In this document: piece after piece, positions 61,285 to 64,000 of the stretch
How the letters are laid out: the number at the start of each line of letters is the position of its first letter
Numbering within the stretch: the first letter of the stretch is position 1
Assembly: GCA_963837485.1 (NCBI GenBank)
Contig: CAWINP010000002.1
Span: forward strand, 62,001-126,000
Direction: 5' to 3'
Source: Solirubrobacter sp963837485
GTDB lineage: Bacteria; Actinomycetota; Thermoleophilia; Solirubrobacterales; Solirubrobacteraceae
Length of the DNA stretch: 64,000 nucleotides
Program-made: the position numbers and the translations under genes
The notes under the pieces: model-generated
Database searches by the model: none
What the model was told of the DNA's origin: nothing
Seen by the model: only the letters and a program-made list of their open reading frames with translations

Positions 61285-62225
61285 CGGTCTGCCTCCACCT
61301 TCCGGAACATCGAGCGCAGGTAGAACACCGACAGGACCAGCACGATGACCGTCAGCACCACGGCGACGCTCGCGCCGTAGCCGACGCTGAAGCTGACGAA
61401 GCTCTCGCGGTACATCGTGACCGCGAGCGTCTCCGACGACCGGTACGGTCCGCCCTGGGTCATCACCCAGATCAGGTCGAACACCTTGAAGTTGTTGATC
61501 ATCGTGATCGCGACGACGACCGCCGTCGTCGGTCGCAGCAGGGGGAACGTGATGTGACGGAAAAGCGTGAACCCCTCGGCGCCGTCGACACGCGCCGCCT
61601 CGATCGGCTCGCGTGGCAGGCTCTGCAAGCCGACGAGGAACAGCACCATCGCCGGGCCGAGGCCCTGCCACATCGCGGCGACGATCATCGCGAACGTGTT
61701 GCCCGGCGGATCGGCGAGCCAGCGCGTATGGACATCGAGCCCGACCCAGTGAAAAGCGCTGGTCAACAGCCCGTTGTCCGGGTTGAAGATGTAGAACCAG
61801 ATCACGGCGACGGCGGCGCCCGACAGCGCGTACGGCAGATAGAAGAGCCGCTTGAGCCAGTTGCCCGCGCGCATGTTGGAGAGCACGATCGCCAGCAGCA
61901 GCCCGAGCCCGACCTGCAGGATCAGCGCGCCGATCACCCAGTAGACCGTGTTGCGCACCGACGTGCGGAACGCCGGGTCCTTGAACAGCCGGCTGAAGTT
62001 GTCCAGGCCGATGAACGAGCCGGCGTTCGTGCCGGTCGCGTCGGTCAGAGCCACCCAGACCGTCTTCACCGCCGGATAGAGCAGGAAGACGCCGACGAGC
62101 AGCACCATCGGCAGCAGGTACAGGTAGCCGGTCGCGCGCCGCCGCCGCAGCCGGCGGCGCGCGACCTTGCTGGCCGCGAGCTGGCGGTGAACGGCGAGCG
62201 GCGCTTCTGCCACGGGAGTGCCCAC
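61281..62225 (-). CDS. Carbohydrate ABC transporter permease (MalF type)
   Basis: 314 residues from GTG 62223-62225. A 30-residue basic cytoplasmic N-terminus precedes helix 1 (YLYLLPMVLLVGVFLLYPAV). FIGLDNFSRLFKDPAFRTSV, LKRLFYLPYALSGAAVAVIW and the EAA loop EPIEAARVDGAEGFTLFRHI near 215 identify a CUT1 permease. It lies 2 bp after the binding protein gene and overlaps the second permease. Confidence 0.92.
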   Translation of the reverse strand: MGTPVAEAPLAVHRQLAASKVARRRLRRRRATGYLYLLPMVLLVGVFLLYPAVKTVWVALTDATGTNAGSFIGLDNFSRLFKDPAFRTSVRNTVYWVIGALILQVGLGLLLAIVLSNMRAGNWLKRLFYLPYALSGAAVAVIWFYIFNPDNGLLTSAFHWVGLDVHTRWLADPPGNTFAMIVAAMWQGLGPAMVLFLVGLQSLPREPIEAARVDGAEGFTLFRHITFPLLRPTTAVVVAITMINNFKVFDLIWVMTQGGPYRSSETLAVTMYRESFVSFSVGYGASVAVVLTVIVLVLSVFYLRSMFRKVEADR

Positions 62226-62227
62226 CC

Positions 62228-63535
62228 TCAGGAGAGGCTCGCCCAGCTCTGATCCGCCTGCTTTTGGATCGTCTGCAGGATCGGAGACGGGTCGCCGGGC
62301 TTGAGCATGAACTTGCTGAACTGGTCGACCGCCACCTCGACGATGTCGTGCGGCGTCGCCTCCCAGTAGCGGTTGATCAGCTTGTGCCCGCCGGACTTGA
62401 GCGTCTCGTCGATCTCCTTGTCAACCGGGTTCACCGACGGGACGTCGGTGCGGGCGGTGGTGAACCCGGTGACCTTGATCCACTCCTCCTGCCCTGCCTT
62501 GGAGGCGAACCAGTCGGTCGCCTTGACGGCATCGTCCTTGCGCTTGCCGTTGTTGGCGACACACCACGGGCCGGACTCGAAGATGACGTTGCTCCCGGCC
62601 GACGGGTTGATGTTCGGCATGACGAACGCGCCGTAGTCGTCGCCGCCCTTGATGCCCGCCTGCTCGAGCATCGGCTGGAACCAGCCTCCCCACGTCACCA
62701 TCGCGATCTTGCCCTGCTTGAAGTACTGCGGGAAGTTGTTCGCGCCGCTGCCGATGGTGACCGCGGACGGATCGCTGAAGTACCCCTTCTTGATCATGTC
62801 GCCCCACTGGTTCATTACGTCCACGACGCCGGCGTCGGTGTACTTCGCCTTGCCGTTCACCAGCGCCGTGTACAGCGCCGGGTCGTTGCGGATCATGAAT
62901 TCCTGGAAGTAGTCGAACGACGGCCAGCGCCCGTCGATCGTCGCGGCCAGCGGCGTCACCTTCGCGGCCTTGAGCTTGTCGCACGCGCCGGTGAACTCCT
63001 CCCACGTCTTGGGCACGTCGAGCTTGTGCTCCTCGAACGTGTGCTTGTTGTAGAAGGTCACCCAGTACGCGACGTTCAGCGGCACGCCGTACTGCTTGCC
63101 CTCGAAGGTGAATGCGTCGCGCAGGCCGTCGCTGTACGCGGAGCCGTTCTTCTGCCAGATCGAGCTGACGTCGGCGAGCATGTTCGCGTCGACGAGCTCC
63201 TTCATCAGCCAGCCCGACCACCACGAGAACATGTCGGTGACCTTGGGCGTGTTGCCCGTCGTCTTGATCGCGGCCTGGTAGGTGGTCGTGTCCGAGTACT
63301 CGACGGGGTTCCAGCCGATCGCACCGGCGGTCTTCGCCGCCTTGCCGGCCTGGACGAACCAGTCCTTCCAGGCGATCTTGTCATTGGTCATCTTGAGCAT
63401 CGCGGCGCTGCCCTTGGCGCCGCCCGAGTCCGACCCGCACGCGGCCAGCAGCGAGCCCAGCGCCGACGCGCTGAGGGCCGCGGCGCCGCCGCGCTGGATG
63501 AACGCCCTGCGGGAGATCTCCCCGGTTGGTTGCAT
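62228..63535 (-). CDS. Carbohydrate ABC transporter substrate-binding lipoprotein
   Basis: 435 residues. A twin-arginine-like signal (ISRRAFIQRGGAAALSASAL) with lipobox SLLAAC gives a lipid-anchored protein, probably exported folded. The mature part has the CUT1 binding-protein layout: YGVPLNVAYWVTFYNKHTFE, PKTWEEFTGACDKLKAAKVT, GKIAMVTWGGWFQPMLEQAG and FASKAGQEEWIKVTGF. The many Trp and Tyr residues fit stacking against sugar rings. First gene of the carbohydrate operon after the GntR gene and its terminator. Confidence 0.92.
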   Translation of the reverse strand: MQPTGEISRRAFIQRGGAAALSASALGSLLAACGSDSGGAKGSAAMLKMTNDKIAWKDWFVQAGKAAKTAGAIGWNPVEYSDTTTYQAAIKTTGNTPKVTDMFSWWSGWLMKELVDANMLADVSSIWQKNGSAYSDGLRDAFTFEGKQYGVPLNVAYWVTFYNKHTFEEHKLDVPKTWEEFTGACDKLKAAKVTPLAATIDGRWPSFDYFQEFMIRNDPALYTALVNGKAKYTDAGVVDVMNQWGDMIKKGYFSDPSAVTIGSGANNFPQYFKQGKIAMVTWGGWFQPMLEQAGIKGGDDYGAFVMPNINPSAGSNVIFESGPWCVANNGKRKDDAVKATDWFASKAGQEEWIKVTGFTTARTDVPSVNPVDKEIDETLKSGGHKLINRYWEATPHDIVEVAVDQFSKFMLKPGDPSPILQTIQKQADQSWASLS

Positions 63536-63581
63536 CTGGCTCTCCTCGACTTCTGGTCCGATCGAAGGCGTGCGCGACCCT

Positions 63582-63598
63582 CCCGCCTCGCCGGCGGG
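63582..63598 (-). terminator. Hairpin between gntR and the transporter operon
   Basis: cccgcc (63582-63587) and ggcggg (63593-63598) form a 6-bp GC stem with a 5-base loop, 27 bp beyond the regulator stop. It may end the regulator transcript or weaken read-through. No T-run. Confidence 0.4.
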
Positions 63599-63624
63599 AC
63601 CGCACGGGTGAAGCTCCGGTGTCC

Positions 63625-64000
63625 CTACCGCTCCGGCGGGGCGGCCCGGGCGGCGACAACCGTCCGGACCCCCTCCAGATGGCGCTGCATCCGTTCCGAC
63701 GCGAGCGCCGGATCATGCGCCTGGATCGCCTGCAGGATCGCCGCGTGCTCCGCGTGGTCGTGCACGCGGTCGGCGTACAGGCGGAGGATCTCCATCTGCT
63801 CGGGCCCGTAGAGGTCGAGCAGCGTGTCGATCACCTGTGCGAGCACCGAGTTCCCGCCGCAGCGCGCCACGCCGCGGTGAAAGCCCAGGTTCGCCGCGCT
63901 CAGCCGCGCGTCCTCGCGGCCCTCGAGCAGCCTCCCCGCGTCGTCGATCAGACGCGCGAGATCGGCGATCGCCGCCTCGTCCGCGTGCGCGGCGAGGCCG
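63625..64000 (-). CDS. GntR-family (FadR subfamily) regulator, N-terminus outside window
   Basis: Partial: 125 codons of the C-terminal FCD domain are visible, ending VVAARAAPPER. Helices carrying metal-binding-type residues are present: NLGFHRGVARCGGNSVLAQV (N-x2-FH), ADRVHDHAEHAAILQAIQAH (two His), and SERMQRHLEGVRTVVAARAA (His). FCD domains bind organic acids, often sugar acids, and release the N-terminal winged helix from DNA. Its place 89 bp upstream of the operon suggests control of that operon by the pathway intermediate. Confidence 0.85.
   Translation of the reverse strand, partial: GLAAHADEAAIADLARLIDDAGRLLEGREDARLSAANLGFHRGVARCGGNSVLAQVIDTLLDLYGPEQMEILRLYADRVHDHAEHAAILQAIQAHDPALASERMQRHLEGVRTVVAARAAPPER

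Overview
The window is about 72-75% GC and reads as chromosome of a high-GC actinobacterium. Gene content fits the Thermoleophilia/Solirubrobacterales (Solirubrobacter or Conexibacter type): a SUF cluster with SufU and Rrf2 regulators, ECF sigma factors with odd C-terminal tails, many GTG starts and dense ATGA/GTGA overlaps. No rRNA, tRNA, CRISPR, insertion sequence or phage gene was seen. Assignment to an order is inference from gene content only.

Layout. 1-5.0 kb (minus): a cut-off HExxH protein, a 941-residue AAA ATPase with a huge Ala/Gly linker and 51-bp tandem repeats, a histone-H1-like basic protein, a small unknown and an NlpC/P60 hydrolase. 5.0-7.5 kb: cystathionine gamma-lyase/synthase and cystathionine beta-synthase (transsulfuration). 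7.6-9.5 kb (plus): a membrane-tethered ECF sigma/zinc-finger fusion and an O-methyltransferase. 9.4-18.9 kb: Fe-S cluster assembly in two minus-strand blocks, (Rieske-sufB-sufD-acyl-CoA synthetase) and (rrf2-sufC-sufS-sufU), with small membrane proteins and an SDR between. 18.9-22.2 kb: ECF sigma with its partner, an MFS exporter and a collagen-like protein. 22.3-30.3 kb: signalling genes with visible decay: a frameshifted and internally deleted LuxR/STAND regulator, TypA, a hybrid histidine kinase, an ABC ATPase with a 12-residue insert, a 5'-truncated histidine kinase and its intact response regulator flanked by a repeated ~70-bp element. 30.4-34.3 kb: sulfate ABC transporter (binding protein, two permeases, ATPase) facing an Rrf2 regulator. 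34.3-42.6 kb: housekeeping and unknown genes (phosphatases, M14 peptidase, amine oxidase, HAD, cupin, DUF72, GNAT, type-4/5 uracil-DNA glycosylase, secreted beta-propeller). 43-46.4 kb: a five-gene PspC/LiaF-like envelope-stress two-component operon. 46.5-48.9 kb: a small helical protein behind a structured leader, an MFS relic and a secreted alpha/beta hydrolase.

48.8-64 kb (minus) is one tightly overlapped carbohydrate operon: GntR regulator (cut by the window edge), sugar-binding lipoprotein, two permeases, GH38-like glycosidase, aldose-epimerase-like protein, glucarate-dehydratase-like enolase-superfamily enzyme, second GH38-like glycosidase, KDPG aldolase, KDG-type kinase, a secreted protein of unknown role, an SDR dehydrogenase and an SMP-30 lactonase. 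Read together they suggest import of an oligosaccharide, cytoplasmic hydrolysis, oxidation of the sugar to lactone and acid, dehydration to a 2-keto-3-deoxy acid, phosphorylation and aldol cleavage to pyruvate plus a triose phosphate. The substrate cannot be read from the sequence.

The most unusual non-coding signals are: a leader at 46471-46543 whose 10-bp helix would hide the ribosome binding site and which has a competing upstream helix; a perfect palindrome centred on the start codon of the sulfate-binding protein (30365-30387); the repeated element at 29522 and 30264; and a 20-bp inverted repeat at 42800-42852.
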